A stretch of DNA of 36,672 nt from Butyrivibrio sp. (GCF_015056685.1 NZ_SVFW01000031.1:11498-48169), one strand, 5' to 3'. Positions 1 through 8,642 are shown, numbered from the stretch's first letter. The notes: a model not told the origin generated them from the letters alone. Numbers and translations are program-made.

Positions 1-96
1 GCAAACATTATGGATAGCGGATACAAAACAGTCGGTATCGCCATCTGCCAGACAGGCGACGGCAGCTGGTACTGGGCACAGGAATTTGGCTATTAA
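1..96 (+). CDS. C-terminal end of a CAP/SCP (YkwD-like) domain protein, partial
   Basis: Only the last 31 codons are inside the window, ending in TAA. The visible tail has a glycine/valine strand (TVGIAIC) followed by GSWYWAQEFGY. This is the usual closing strand pair of the CAP/SCP superfamily, where 'YW.Q.FG' ends the domain. Bacterial members are normally secreted and their biochemical role is poorly defined. A terminator-like hairpin follows within 30 bases, so this is the end of its transcription unit. The start, any signal peptide and the active-site histidines lie outside the window. The assignment rests on a short motif and is moderate. Confidence 0.6.
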   Translation, partial: ANIMDSGYKTVGIAICQTGDGSWYWAQEFGY

Positions 97-120
97 TGAG
101 CCATGCATAACTAGAAAAAT

Positions 121-162
121 TAGAGTTGTTGGGAGCTTGCTCACATACAACTCTATATTTTT
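121..162 (+). terminator. Intrinsic terminator after the CAP-domain gene
   Basis: A 9-bp perfect stem (TAGAGTTGT at 121-129 with ACAACTCTA at 147-155) encloses a second small hairpin and is followed by TATTTTTGT. It fits a Rho-independent terminator for the gene ending at 96. Confidence 0.75.
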
Positions 163-173
163 GTAGTTATATA

Positions 174-235
174 CGGCGAAGCCGCTCCAGCGAGGAACGA
201 AAGTTCCGAGCAGGAGGCATGGCGGAGTAATCCGC
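174..235. repeat. G+C-rich cluster of three short hairpins, possible REP-like or structured RNA element
   Basis: Three perfect small hairpins stand in a row: CGGC-GAA-GCCG (174-184), GGAAC-GAAA-GTTCC (194-207) and GCGGA-GTAA-TCCGC (222-235). The last two have GNRA-type tetraloops. CTCC at 185-188 can also pair with GGAG at 213-216 around the middle hairpin. The segment is far richer in G+C than the flanking DNA, and I see no open reading frame that explains it. It lies between the terminator of the previous gene and the promoter of the small gene at 302. I do not recognise a named RNA family. A palindromic intergenic repeat or part of a structured RNA are both possible. Confidence 0.5.
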
Positions 236-267
236 ACTTAATATCCGAACATACAGAAACGTAAATG

Positions 268-276
268 TGATATAAT
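268..276 (+). promoter_or_regulatory. Extended -10 promoter of the 56-residue protein gene
   Basis: TGA-TATAAT is a perfect TGn-TATAAT extended -10 element, 26 bases before the ATG at 302. No good -35 is visible 17 bases upstream, which is tolerated by extended -10 promoters. A GAGGGAGGT ribosome binding site (285-293) lies between it and the start codon. Confidence 0.65.
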
Positions 277-301
277 TATCTCATGAGGGAGGTACACAAT
301 T

Positions 302-472
302 ATGTTTGGAAAATCATCAAAGGATATCTATGTAAACAAGGAGACAACCCCAATTTCAGTATCCGGAGCAAACGATAATCCTTACATGCAGGAGATGCTT
401 CGCAATGAAGAAAAACGTCGTGTAAAACACGGGGATGATATTTACTACAGACAAAACGGATACATAAAATAA
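302..472 (+). CDS. Uncharacterised small protein, 56 residues
   Basis: The ORF starts at ATG 302, 8 bases after a strong GAGGGAGGT ribosome binding site, and ends with TAA at 470-472. An extended -10 promoter precedes it and a terminator follows 16 bases later, so it is an independent gene. The product is hydrophilic and charged. It begins MFGKSSKDIYVN, has a lysine/arginine-rich segment NEEKRRVKHG near residues 35-44, and ends in tyrosines and lysine. There is no membrane segment, cysteine pair or signal peptide. I do not recognise a family. Its function is unknown, but expression signals on both sides make it very likely to be real. Confidence 0.7.
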   Translation: MFGKSSKDIYVNKETTPISVSGANDNPYMQEMLRNEEKRRVKHGDDIYYRQNGYIK

Positions 473-486
473 CTTATCACAAAGAA

Positions 487-537
487 AAAGGGCGCTGCGA
501 GGATGATGTTCATCCAGGCAGCCGCCCTTCATTTTTT
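487..537. terminator. Bidirectional terminator between the small protein gene and pyrI
   Basis: GGGCG-CTGC (490-498) pairs with GCAG-(C)-CGCCC (518-527), with a single bulged C and an inner hairpin GGATG-ATGTT-CATCC (501-515). An A-rich run stands on the left and TTCATTTTTT on the right. It can therefore end both the plus-strand small gene and the minus-strand pyrBI operon, whose last stop codon is at 545. Confidence 0.85.
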
Positions 538-544
538 GCTCTCT

Positions 545-988
545 TTAACGCGATACCACGTCACCTTCTGAATATTTCTCATCGCAATATTTGCAGCGAT
601 AGATCTCATTTTTTTCATCTGCAAGATAAAAGATCTGTGGAAGTTCCTGTTCAATCGAAGAAATGCATCTTGGGTTATGGCATTTGATAACTCCTTCAAT
701 CTGTTTTGGAAGTACGAGAGATCTCTTTTCTATGATCTGTCCGTCCTTAATTACATTTACAGTGATGTTGTGATCAATAAAAGCAAGGACATCAAGGTCA
801 AGAGAATCTATATCACATTCTATCTTCAGAATGTCTTTTTTCCCCATTACTTTACTTCTGGCATTTTTAATTATGGCTACTGTTGAATCAAGTTTATCAA
901 GGCCCAGATGCTTGTAAATCTGCATGCTCTTACCTGCCTGGATATGATCCAGAACAAAGCCTTCTTCAATTTTTCCAATATTTAACAT
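545..988 (-). CDS. pyrI: Aspartate carbamoyltransferase regulatory subunit
   Basis: This 147-residue protein has the length and layout of PyrI: an N-terminal allosteric domain (starting IGKIEEGFVLDHI, about residues 4-100) and a C-terminal zinc domain with four cysteines at 103, 108, 132 and 135 (CHNPRC and CKYC). In known PyrI the zinc site holds the regulatory dimer against the PyrB trimer, and the N-terminal domain binds CTP or ATP. It lies 38 bases downstream of pyrB on the minus strand, as in the usual pyrBI operon, and ends at a strong terminator. No attenuator or PyrR site is visible before it. The cytoplasmic holoenzyme makes N-carbamoyl-aspartate for pyrimidine synthesis. Confidence 0.95.
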   Translation of the reverse strand: MLNIGKIEEGFVLDHIQAGKSMQIYKHLGLDKLDSTVAIIKNARSKVMGKKDILKIECDIDSLDLDVLAFIDHNITVNVIKDGQIIEKRSLVLPKQIEGVIKCHNPRCISSIEQELPQIFYLADEKNEIYRCKYCDEKYSEGDVVSR

Positions 989-1026
989 AATTACCTCTTT
1001 CTTAGGTCTGATGTTTAAAAGCTTGC

Positions 1027-1983
1027 TTAGAATTTTCTAAGAAGACCTTCATTCATATGGGCATCTGTCATGTCAAGCAATGTTAATATGAGTGCCATTC
1101 TTACATATAGTCCGTACTGAACCTGCTTGAAATAAGCGGCTCTTGGATCTGAATCGATCTCCACTGAAATCTCATTTACACGTGGAAGAGGGTGGAGGAT
1201 ATACATTTTTTCTTTTGCCAGAGCCATCTTAGCTTTATCAAGTATATAGAAGTTCTTTAAGCGGATGTAATCCTCTTCATTAAAGAATCTTTCTTTCTGA
1301 ACTCTTGTCATGTACAGGAAATCAAGACGTGGCATTACTTCTTCGAGTTTGATGACTTCTTCGTATGTTATGCCCTTTGAGTCAAGCATTTCTGTTATGT
1401 AATCGGGTACTTTAAGTTCTTTTGGTGAAATGAAAATGAAATGAATGCCGCTGTATCGTGTGAGGGCATTTATAAGAGAATGGACAGTACGACCAAATTT
1501 AAGGTCTCCACAAAGTCCGATGGTGAAATTATTAAGTCCGCCGTATAAAGATCTGATAGTTAATAAATCTGTAAGTGTCTGAGTGGGATGTTGGTGACCA
1601 CCGTCACCTGCATTGATAACAGGAATAAGAGATTTAGAAGCTGCAACCATTGGAGCACCTTCCTTGGGATGACGCATCGCACATATATCTGCGAAACAGG
1701 AAATAACTCTTATAGTGTCGGAAACACTTTCGCCCTTGGCGGCTGAAGAATTGCTGGCGTCTGCAAAGCCCAGGCACTTACCTCCAAGTCGTAACATTGC
1801 AGTTTCAAAACTAAGTCTTGTTCTGGTACTTGGTTCGTAGAAACAGGTGGCTAATATCTTGCCGTCGCACATATGCGCGTATTTGTCCATGTTTCTTTCG
1901 ATGTCACCAGCAACATCGAACAGAGCCTCTAGCTCGTCAACCGAGAAATCTAGAGGATTCATCATGTGTCGCAAATTATTCAT
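1027..1983 (-). CDS. pyrB: Aspartate carbamoyltransferase catalytic subunit
   Basis: This is a 318-residue catalytic subunit of the aspartate/ornithine carbamoyltransferase family. The carbamoyl-phosphate loop STRTR is at residues 52-56 (FYEPSTRTRLSFE), the HQHPTQTLTDLLTI block supplies further carbamoyl-phosphate contacts, and HPLPR lies near residue 265. The enzyme condenses carbamoyl phosphate with aspartate, the first committed step of pyrimidine synthesis. ATG is preceded by a GAGGAG ribosome binding site. pyrI follows, so it is a regulated (PyrB plus PyrI) type of ATCase. The gene for a propeller membrane protein ends 39 bases upstream on the same strand, so read-through from that gene's promoter is possible. 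I see no clear dedicated promoter. Confidence 0.96.
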   Translation of the reverse strand: MNNLRHMMNPLDFSVDELEALFDVAGDIERNMDKYAHMCDGKILATCFYEPSTRTRLSFETAMLRLGGKCLGFADASNSSAAKGESVSDTIRVISCFADICAMRHPKEGAPMVAASKSLIPVINAGDGGHQHPTQTLTDLLTIRSLYGGLNNFTIGLCGDLKFGRTVHSLINALTRYSGIHFIFISPKELKVPDYITEMLDSKGITYEEVIKLEEVMPRLDFLYMTRVQKERFFNEEDYIRLKNFYILDKAKMALAKEKMYILHPLPRVNEISVEIDSDPRAAYFKQVQYGLYVRMALILTLLDMTDAHMNEGLLRKF

Positions 1984-2022
1984 ACCGTCTCCTCATTTAT
2001 ATATATTGTTAATCGTTCCTGC

Positions 2023-3027
2023 TTAATTGATTACAAATAAAGAAGCAGGAGCAGATCCATCCAAAGGCATATGATACATCACATCGTCCTGTCCGTAAAC
2101 CTTAAAATAAATAAAACGTGATGTTAAATTTAAACTGTTGACGATTCCCTCGTAAAGATCAACTTTCCCTGAGCCATCAAGTGCACATCTGCGAAGGGCA
2201 GGAGAATCCGCATTGGAATATGAGTAGTAAATATACTGATCATTCATTGTAAAGCAGTCAATCCTGTCTGAGGTAATAAGCTCAGTTTCGCCTGAGTACA
2301 GATTGGTTCTCCAAAGACTGTAATTGGAAGCTGCATTCAAATAATAGATATAGCCGCCTTGAACAACAGGAAACCAGCAGCTGCCAGGAATCACATCTGT
2401 TGTGGAATCACCGTTTTGAGTATACATAGCGTGAATGTTGTGGTCATTTGTTACCCCTGTGTAATATATGACCCCATTGTCATAGCAAACAGGTGAGATC
2501 AGTTCAGGTGCAACAAGCGCTTTATCCTTTTTATCTACCCTGATCTTATTTAAGGAACCGCCGTCTGTCTTTACCTGGTAGTACAGATATTCACCACACA
2601 GAGCAAGTTCACCGCAGAAATCACGCAAAAGACATGTCTGATCCCCGCCATTTATCTTGCATCTGTAGATTCCATACTGATTGGTGGCATTTCCAAGTCC
2701 GCCAACGCCTTTGCCGAGAGAAGTTGAATCCATGTAGAAATACAAGAGCCCATTTGCTCCATTGATATACTTTACCCCCATGCTTGTGAGACGCTTTGGC
2801 TTGGATTCATCAAGTTCCATTGAATACAGACAGTTGTTGTCATAAGGATTTGAGAAATACACTTTGCCATCCATCTCAAAAAAGTATCCATTGTTATGGA
2901 GATTTCCAGCTGAATTGCCGGAATCAGAAGCAGACATAGGAATTGTGTGTTCGTGGATGTATACGGCCACCAGTCCTATGGTTAACAGCATAATAATAGA
3001 AACAATAAGAATTGCTCTTTTGTTCAT
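2023..3027 (-). CDS. Membrane-anchored DUF5050-like beta-propeller protein
   Basis: The protein is 334 residues from ATG 3027. A GTG start at 3036 is possible but abuts the AGGGGTG ribosome binding site, while ATG 3027 sits at normal spacing from it. An uncleaved-type membrane segment (about residues 4-25, AILIVSIIMLLTIGLVAVYI) is followed by an extracytoplasmic domain. That domain carries repeated 'YF/YYxxxxxx-aromatic' units such as GKVYFSNPYDNNCLYSMELD, GVIYYTG, GYIYYLN and QYIYYSYS. This pattern matches DUF5050-type propellers, common in Clostridia and of unknown function. It has its own promoter (3062-3090) and is followed by pyrBI. No enzymatic residues can be pointed out; a surface sensing or binding role is only a guess. 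Confidence 0.75.
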   Translation of the reverse strand: MNKRAILIVSIIMLLTIGLVAVYIHEHTIPMSASDSGNSAGNLHNNGYFFEMDGKVYFSNPYDNNCLYSMELDESKPKRLTSMGVKYINGANGLLYFYMDSTSLGKGVGGLGNATNQYGIYRCKINGGDQTCLLRDFCGELALCGEYLYYQVKTDGGSLNKIRVDKKDKALVAPELISPVCYDNGVIYYTGVTNDHNIHAMYTQNGDSTTDVIPGSCWFPVVQGGYIYYLNAASNYSLWRTNLYSGETELITSDRIDCFTMNDQYIYYSYSNADSPALRRCALDGSGKVDLYEGIVNSLNLTSRFIYFKVYGQDDVMYHMPLDGSAPASLFVIN

Positions 3028-3061
3028 GCGTTTCACCCCTCATCTGAAACTACCTATAACC

Positions 3062-3090
3062 ATTATATGCGCGTTATTTCTTGCTATCAA
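3062..3090 (-). promoter_or_regulatory. Sigma-A-type promoter of the DUF5050-like gene (and possibly pyrBI)
   Basis: Read on the minus strand, TTGATA (3090-3085) is followed after exactly 17 bases by TATAAT (3067-3062). This is a near-perfect vegetative promoter, 35 bases from the ATG at 3027. Confidence 0.85.
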
Positions 3091-3153
3091 GGGATAATTA
3101 AGCTAAACTTTATGGTATGAGATTGCAAAAAAATAATGCTTGGAGTGTTTAAT

Positions 3154-4281
3154 ATGGACTTAAAAGAACTGCGAAATGAGATTGACGTTGTAGACAGGCA
3201 GATAGTTGACCTTTTTGAAAAGAGAATGGACATTGCGTCCAGAGTTGCTGATTACAAGATAGCAAATGGAAAAAAGGTTTTTGATAAAGAGAGAGAAGAT
3301 ATAAAGCTAAGAGCAGTAAAAGAACTTGCTCATTCTGATTTTAACAAGGTGGGCGTTGAAGAACTCTTTTCACAGCTTATGTCCATGAGCAGAAAGCTCC
3401 AATATCAGAAACTTTCCGAGGCAGGAGCTTCAGGAAAACTTCCCTTCATTCAGGTGGATGGAATTGATAAGAAGAATTCAAGAGTCTGCTACCAGGGAGC
3501 AGCAGGATCATATTCAGAAATGGCTATGAAGGCCTTTTTCGGAGAAGATGTAAATGCCCTTCCTGTTGAGACATTCAGGGATGCTATGGCTGTTTTGGAG
3601 GATGGAAGCTGTGACTTTGCTGTCCTTCCGATTGAGAATTCTACAGCAGGTATAGTAAGTGAGATATATGATCTTTTGGCTGAATACGAGCACTATATAG
3701 TTGGCGAGCAGATCATAGAGATAAAGCACTGTCTTTTAGGTATTCCGGGTGCAAAGCTTGAAGATATCAAAAAAGTCTATTCTCATCCACAGTCCCTTAT
3801 GCAGAGCGCGAGATTTTTGTCAGAACACAGTGATATACAGCAGATAAGCATGAAGAACAATGCTTTTGCAGCCAGAAAAGTTGCAGAGGATAAAGATAAG
3901 ACGCAGGCTGCAATCGCGAGCGAAGGCGCAGCAAGCGTTTATGGACTTGATGTTATTTTAAAAGGTGTGAATCAGGCAGATTCCAATTCCACCAGATTCA
4001 TAGTGGTAACCAATCAGAAGATCTTTTGCAAGGATGCTAAAAAGGTCAGCCTCATTATGGAAATTCCGCATGAGGCCGGAGCTCTTTATCATCTTATGTC
4101 ACATTTTATTTATAATGATCTTAATATGAGCAAGATTGAGTCTCGCCCTATTGAGGACAGAAACTGGGAGTACAGATTTTTTATCGATTTTGAAGGAAAT
4201 CTGTCAGACAGTGCGGTGAAGAACGCGCTGCGAGGCCTAAGGGAAGAAGCAAAAATGCTCAGGATCCTTGGGAATTATTGA
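3154..4281 (+). CDS. pheA: Bifunctional chorismate mutase / prephenate dehydratase
   Basis: The 375-residue protein has three domains in order. An AroQ chorismate mutase (about 1-85) begins MDLKELRNEIDVVDRQIVDL. A prephenate dehydratase (about 100-285) starts with VCYQGAAGSYSEMAM and ends with the TRF catalytic motif (NSTRF). A C-terminal ACT domain carries IESRP, the phenylalanine-sensing motif. It converts chorismate to phenylpyruvate and should be feedback-inhibited by phenylalanine. The start was chosen at ATG 3154 because GGAG lies 8 bases before it; the ATG at 3136 has no ribosome binding site. It heads a compact plus-strand run whose next gene starts 20 bases after its stop. That run (ppx, ppk, maf) has no obvious link to aromatic amino acids. 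Confidence 0.95.
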   Translation: MDLKELRNEIDVVDRQIVDLFEKRMDIASRVADYKIANGKKVFDKEREDIKLRAVKELAHSDFNKVGVEELFSQLMSMSRKLQYQKLSEAGASGKLPFIQVDGIDKKNSRVCYQGAAGSYSEMAMKAFFGEDVNALPVETFRDAMAVLEDGSCDFAVLPIENSTAGIVSEIYDLLAEYEHYIVGEQIIEIKHCLLGIPGAKLEDIKKVYSHPQSLMQSARFLSEHSDIQQISMKNNAFAARKVAEDKDKTQAAIASEGAASVYGLDVILKGVNQADSNSTRFIVVTNQKIFCKDAKKVSLIMEIPHEAGALYHLMSHFIYNDLNMSKIESRPIEDRNWEYRFFIDFEGNLSDSAVKNALRGLREEAKMLRILGNY

Positions 4282-4301
4282 TAAAGGAAGGTATTTTCTT
4301 T

Positions 4302-5849
4302 ATGATGGGTGAAGTTTTTGCAGCAGTAGATGTTGGTTCATACGAGATTGCACTCAAGATATTTGAACTATCGATGGACAGGGGGGTCCATGAACTTGAT
4401 CACATCAGGCATAGAATGGATATAGGAAGCGAGACCTATGCCTCAGGTCACATTTCTTCAGCACATGTTGATGAGATGATAAGGATTCTTTCTGAGTACA
4501 AAAAGATAATGAGAAGCTATGATGTTACACATTATCAGGCTTACGGTACAAGTGCCTTAAGAGAAACTTCTGACATTCTTATCGTCAGAGACCTTATTGA
4601 GCAGAGGACCGGCATTCACATCGATATATTAAGTAACTCAGAACAGAGATTTTTAGACTATAAATCAATCGCCTTAAAATATGATCAGTTTGAAGAGGTT
4701 ATTTCGAGGCCCACAGCCATCGTTGACATCGGTGGCGGCAGTATCCAGATATCTCTTTTTGAAAAAGATGCTCTCTTCGCCACTCAGAACCTGAAAATGG
4801 GTGTGCTTCGTCTCCACACGGCGATGAAACAGGTTCAGGCCACCAGGGCAAGATATATGGACCTTATTCCTGAGCTTGTAAATTCGCAGCTTCAGGTCTT
4901 TGCCAAAATGCATATGAAGGATAAGAAGATCGAGAACATAATCCTTATCGATGATTATGTTTCACCTCTTCTTCAGAAGATTGACAGAGCAGAGAAAGAC
5001 TGCGGAAGCGTCACAGTAAAAGAATTTAAGAAGTTTATAGAAAAAGGAGCCTCTATGAGCGATCAGCAGGTTGCCAAGATGCTCACGATCCCTGAAGATA
5101 ACGTTCCGCTGCTGTTTGTTTCAGGAGCGCTTATAAAGTGCATTCTTGATATTACAAAGGCAGAGAACATATGGGCTCCGGGAATTACTCTCTGTGATGG
5201 AATAGCCTACGAGTATGCAGATAAAAAGAACTATATAAAGTCACCACATGATTTTGAGCAGGACATTATTGCATGTTCACAAAATATCTCAAAAAGATTT
5301 CTTGGAAGTAAGTCAAGAAGAGAGACACTGCAGAAGATTGCGCTCACTATTTTTGACAGTACGACAGAGCTTCATGGTCTTTCAAAGAGGGACAGGCTTC
5401 TTCTTAATATCGCAACTATTCTTCATGACTGCGGTAAATATATAAGCCTTGTGTATCTGGGTGACTGCTGCTATAACATCATAATGTCTACAGAGATCAT
5501 AGGTCTTTCACATATTGAAAGAGCCATTGTGGCCAATGTTGTAAGGTTCAACCATGAGGAGTTTGAATATTACAACGGGGGAAGCGGGCATTACCAGGGC
5601 TTTTCAAGAGAGGACTACCTTAGAATGACTAAACTTACTGCTATTATGAGAGTAGCCAACGGCCTTGACAGAACTCACAAGCAGAAGTTTAAAGATGTTA
5701 CGGTAAAGCTTAAGGACAAAAAGCTTATTATAAATGTGGATACCATGGCAGATACGACCCTTGAAAAGGGAATGTTTGGAAACAGAGCAAGCTTTTTTGA
5801 GGAAGTATTTGGTGTAAAGCCGGTTATTCGTCAAAAAATAATGTTGTGA
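4302..5849 (+). CDS. ppx: Ppx/GppA exopolyphosphatase with C-terminal HD domain
   Basis: The protein is 515 residues, about the length of long exopolyphosphatases. The N-terminal half has the sugar-kinase/Hsp70-like fold motifs: AAVDVGSYEIALKI at the start (first phosphate loop) and AIVDIGGGSIQISLF (second loop, about residues 140-155). The C-terminal half is an HD domain with ILHDCGKYISL (about residue 375) and a further histidine in GLSHIERAI. In this family the enzyme releases phosphate from polyphosphate ends or hydrolyses pppGpp. The ppk gene directly downstream argues for polyphosphate. ATG 4302 is used: AAGGAAGGT ends 10 bases before it, and a TTG start overlapping the pheA stop is less likely. 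ppk starts 18 bases after the stop. Confidence 0.9.
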   Translation: MMGEVFAAVDVGSYEIALKIFELSMDRGVHELDHIRHRMDIGSETYASGHISSAHVDEMIRILSEYKKIMRSYDVTHYQAYGTSALRETSDILIVRDLIEQRTGIHIDILSNSEQRFLDYKSIALKYDQFEEVISRPTAIVDIGGGSIQISLFEKDALFATQNLKMGVLRLHTAMKQVQATRARYMDLIPELVNSQLQVFAKMHMKDKKIENIILIDDYVSPLLQKIDRAEKDCGSVTVKEFKKFIEKGASMSDQQVAKMLTIPEDNVPLLFVSGALIKCILDITKAENIWAPGITLCDGIAYEYADKKNYIKSPHDFEQDIIACSQNISKRFLGSKSRRETLQKIALTIFDSTTELHGLSKRDRLLLNIATILHDCGKYISLVYLGDCCYNIIMSTEIIGLSHIERAIVANVVRFNHEEFEYYNGGSGHYQGFSREDYLRMTKLTAIMRVANGLDRTHKQKFKDVTVKLKDKKLIINVDTMADTTLEKGMFGNRASFFEEVFGVKPVIRQKIML

Positions 5850-5867
5850 TGACAGTGAGGGGATATT

Positions 5868-8021
5868 ATGTCAAAAAAGTTAAAGGAAAAAGAACCATTG
5901 GATTTTGAAAATCCTAAGTACTATATAAACAGAGAGCTTAGTTGGATCGGCTTTAATGAGAGAGTGCTTTCTGAAGCAGAGGATAAAAGCAATCCTCTCT
6001 TTGAGAGACTCAAGTTCCTTAGTATTTCTGCCAGCAATCTCGATGAGTTTTTCATGGTAAGAGTTGCATCACTTAAGGACATGATAAATGCCGGCTACCA
6101 GAAGTGTGACATAGCAGGAATGACAGCATCTGAGCAGCTTGAAAAGGTCCTCGAAAAAGTTCATACATTTGTTGATAAGCAGTATCAGATCTACAACGAT
6201 GAGCTTTTGCCACTTCTTCTGGAAAAAGGGCTTAAAGTGTGCGTTCCATCAGAGCTTAAAGGAGCTGACAGGGCTTACATAGACAGATATTTTGATGAGT
6301 ATATATTTCCTGTCTTGACGCCTATGGCAGTGGATTCATCAAGACCCTTTCCACTTATCAGAAATAAGACGCTTAATATTGCAGCTCTTTTGCAAAAGAA
6401 GGATTCCAAGGGAGAGATTGATTTCGCAACAGTGCAGGTCCCTGATGTGCTCCCGAGAATAATTGAGATTCCCTATACAGAGGGAGAGAACAATTATAAA
6501 AAAGTTGTCCTTCTTGAACAGCTGATCCTGGATAAGGTAGACAAACTGTTTCTTAATTATGATATTTTAACCAGTGCTCCATATAGGGTTGGAAGGAATG
6601 CCGATCTTTCAATTGACGAGGATGAGGCGGAAGATCTTCTAAAGGAAATTGAGAAGCAGCTTAAACTTAGGCAGTGGGGACAGGCCATTAGACTTGAAGT
6701 TGACAGCAATATGGATAAAAAGCTCCTTGATCTTTTAGTGACGGATTTAGGAGTTGATCAAAATGAAATCTACAAGATAGAGGGTCCCCTTGACCTCACA
6801 TTTCTTATGAAGATGTATAAGCTTGAGGGCTTTGATGACCTTAAGGAACACGGCTACAAATCGCCTCAGCCTGTACCTGAATTTGTGAAGGATAAGGATA
6901 TCTTTGAGGTTATCAGAGAAGGTGATGTGCTTATGCATCATCCTTACGAGACTTTCGAAAATGTTGTAAAATTTGTCGAGAATGCAGCGATTGACCCAAA
7001 TGTACTTGCCATAAAGCAGACACTTTACAGAGTAAGTGGTAATTCGCCTATCATTGCTGCTCTTGCTAAAGCAGCGGATAATGGCAAGCAGGTAACGGTT
7101 TTGGTTGAGCTTAAGGCCAGATTCGATGAAGAGAACAACATCGTATGGGCCAAGATGCTTGAAAAAGCCGGATGTCACGTAATATATGGACTAGTAGGAC
7201 TTAAGACACATTGTAAGATAACCCTGGTGGTCAGACGAGAGGATGACGGAATTAAGCGGTATGTCCATCTTGCAACAGGTAATTACAATGATTCTACAGC
7301 CAAACAGTATACTGATGTAGGATTATTTACCTGCGCACCTGCATTTGGCGAGGATGCGACAGCTGTATTTAACATGCTCTCAGGTTACTCAGAGCCACTT
7401 GGATGGAACAAGTTATCACTGGCTCCTCTATGGCTTAAAGACAGGATATTATACCTTATCAGAAGAGAGGAAGAACATGCTGCAAACGGTGAGCCTGCAA
7501 GGATAATCGCCAAGATGAACTCCATATGTCACAAGGATGTTATTGCTGAGCTCTATAAAGCAAGCAGCCTTGGAGTTAAGATTGATCTCATAGTTCGAGG
7601 AATATGCTGCCTTAGGACAGGAATTCCTGGAATATCTGACAATATAACTGTCAGATCTATAGTTGGTAATTTCCTTGAGCACAGCAGGATCTTTTACTTT
7701 GAGAATGGCGGAAGTCCAGAGTTTTACGCAAGTAGTGCTGACTGGATGCCAAGAAATCTTGAAAGAAGAGTGGAGATTCTTTTCCCGATAGAGAATGAGA
7801 AGCTTAGGAAAAAAGTGTGGCACATTCTTGAACTTGAGCTTGGAGACACAGAAAAGGCTCATGTTATGAATGATGATGGCTCTTTTGAAAAGGTGAAAAA
7901 AGATCTTTTGCCGGGTGAGAGGATTAATTCTCAAAAAATATTCGGCGACGAGGCAGCAGCTGCGGTTAAGAATTTAAACCCGCAGAATTCCAGAGTGTTT
8001 ACGCCGGAAATGAAAATATAA
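5868..8021 (+). CDS. ppk: Polyphosphate kinase 1
   Basis: The 717-residue protein has the four-domain Ppk1 architecture. The N-terminal domain opens YYINRELSWIGFNERVL and continues with NLDEFFMVRVASL. The catalytic domains carry the phosphorylated histidine in LKTHCKI (His448, matching E. coli His435) and the second histidine in FLEHSRIFYF (His605, matching His592). It polymerises ATP gamma-phosphate into polyphosphate and can run in reverse. The ribosome binding site is GAGGGGA. Placement immediately after ppx puts synthesis and breakdown of polyphosphate in one transcript, a frequent arrangement. Both catalytic histidines are intact and nothing looks truncated. Confidence 0.96.
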   Translation: MSKKLKEKEPLDFENPKYYINRELSWIGFNERVLSEAEDKSNPLFERLKFLSISASNLDEFFMVRVASLKDMINAGYQKCDIAGMTASEQLEKVLEKVHTFVDKQYQIYNDELLPLLLEKGLKVCVPSELKGADRAYIDRYFDEYIFPVLTPMAVDSSRPFPLIRNKTLNIAALLQKKDSKGEIDFATVQVPDVLPRIIEIPYTEGENNYKKVVLLEQLILDKVDKLFLNYDILTSAPYRVGRNADLSIDEDEAEDLLKEIEKQLKLRQWGQAIRLEVDSNMDKKLLDLLVTDLGVDQNEIYKIEGPLDLTFLMKMYKLEGFDDLKEHGYKSPQPVPEFVKDKDIFEVIREGDVLMHHPYETFENVVKFVENAAIDPNVLAIKQTLYRVSGNSPIIAALAKAADNGKQVTVLVELKARFDEENNIVWAKMLEKAGCHVIYGLVGLKTHCKITLVVRREDDGIKRYVHLATGNYNDSTAKQYTDVGLFTCAPAFGEDATAVFNMLSGYSEPLGWNKLSLAPLWLKDRILYLIRREEEHAANGEPARIIAKMNSICHKDVIAELYKASSLGVKIDLIVRGICCLRTGIPGISDNITVRSIVGNFLEHSRIFYFENGGSPEFYASSADWMPRNLERRVEILFPIENEKLRKKVWHILELELGDTEKAHVMNDDGSFEKVKKDLLPGERINSQKIFGDEAAAAVKNLNPQNSRVFTPEMKI

Positions 8022-8042
8022 AATGTAAGGAAAGTTAGATTT

Positions 8043-8627
8043 ATGCGTTATGTTTTAGCATCAGGATCACCAAGAAGAAAGGAACTGCTTGGGAAGGTTA
8101 TTCCTGAATTTGAAATAATACCTGCAGTGTCTGAGGAAAAGACCTCTGCACAGCAGCCTGGAGAAATCGCCGAGGAACTCTCATTTCAGAAAGCTTCAGA
8201 GATTTTTCACAAAATTTTAACGGATAGTACAGACAGTATAGTTGTAATAGGTGCAGACACAGTCGTATCATATAACCATAGAGTACTTGGAAAACCTACA
8301 GACAGGCAGGATGCCAAAAGAATGCTCAGAGATCTTTCGGGGAATACCCATGAGGTTTATACAGGTGTAACCGTTTATTACAAGATTGGAGATAAGACAG
8401 AGCATTTTACATTTCATGAGGAAACAGTTGTCAATGTTGATGAGCTGACTGAGGAAGAAATCGATGCTTATGTGAACAGTGGTGAGCCTGATGACAAAGC
8501 CGGTGCCTATGGAATTCAGGGATTGTTTGCAATCCATATCAAGGGTATAAGCGGCGATTACTACAATGTTGTAGGACTTCCAGTTGCAAGACTCTACAAG
8601 GAATTAAGGAATAAAAGTTTATTGTAA
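8043..8627 (+). CDS. maf: Maf family nucleoside triphosphate pyrophosphatase
   Basis: This 194-residue protein has the Maf signature near its N-terminus (ASGSPRRKELL, residues 6-16), the GADTVVSY block with the catalytic-base aspartate (about residue 72), and the closing GAYGIQG motif. Maf proteins hydrolyse non-canonical or modified nucleoside triphosphates (dTTP/UTP/pseudo-UTP types) to monophosphates and are linked to septum formation control in some bacilli. AAGGAAAG precedes the ATG. It lies 21 bases after ppk and 15 bases before the small acidic gene, within one operon. Substrate choice cannot be read from the sequence alone. Confidence 0.93.
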   Translation: MRYVLASGSPRRKELLGKVIPEFEIIPAVSEEKTSAQQPGEIAEELSFQKASEIFHKILTDSTDSIVVIGADTVVSYNHRVLGKPTDRQDAKRMLRDLSGNTHEVYTGVTVYYKIGDKTEHFTFHEETVVNVDELTEEEIDAYVNSGEPDDKAGAYGIQGLFAIHIKGISGDYYNVVGLPVARLYKELRNKSLL

Positions 8628-8642
8628 TATGGAGGATTTTTT

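Noticed and set aside
1984..2022. Possible pyrimidine attenuator or PyrR site before pyrB
   Set aside because: The gap is only 39 bases, A+T-rich, and contains no terminator/antiterminator pair.
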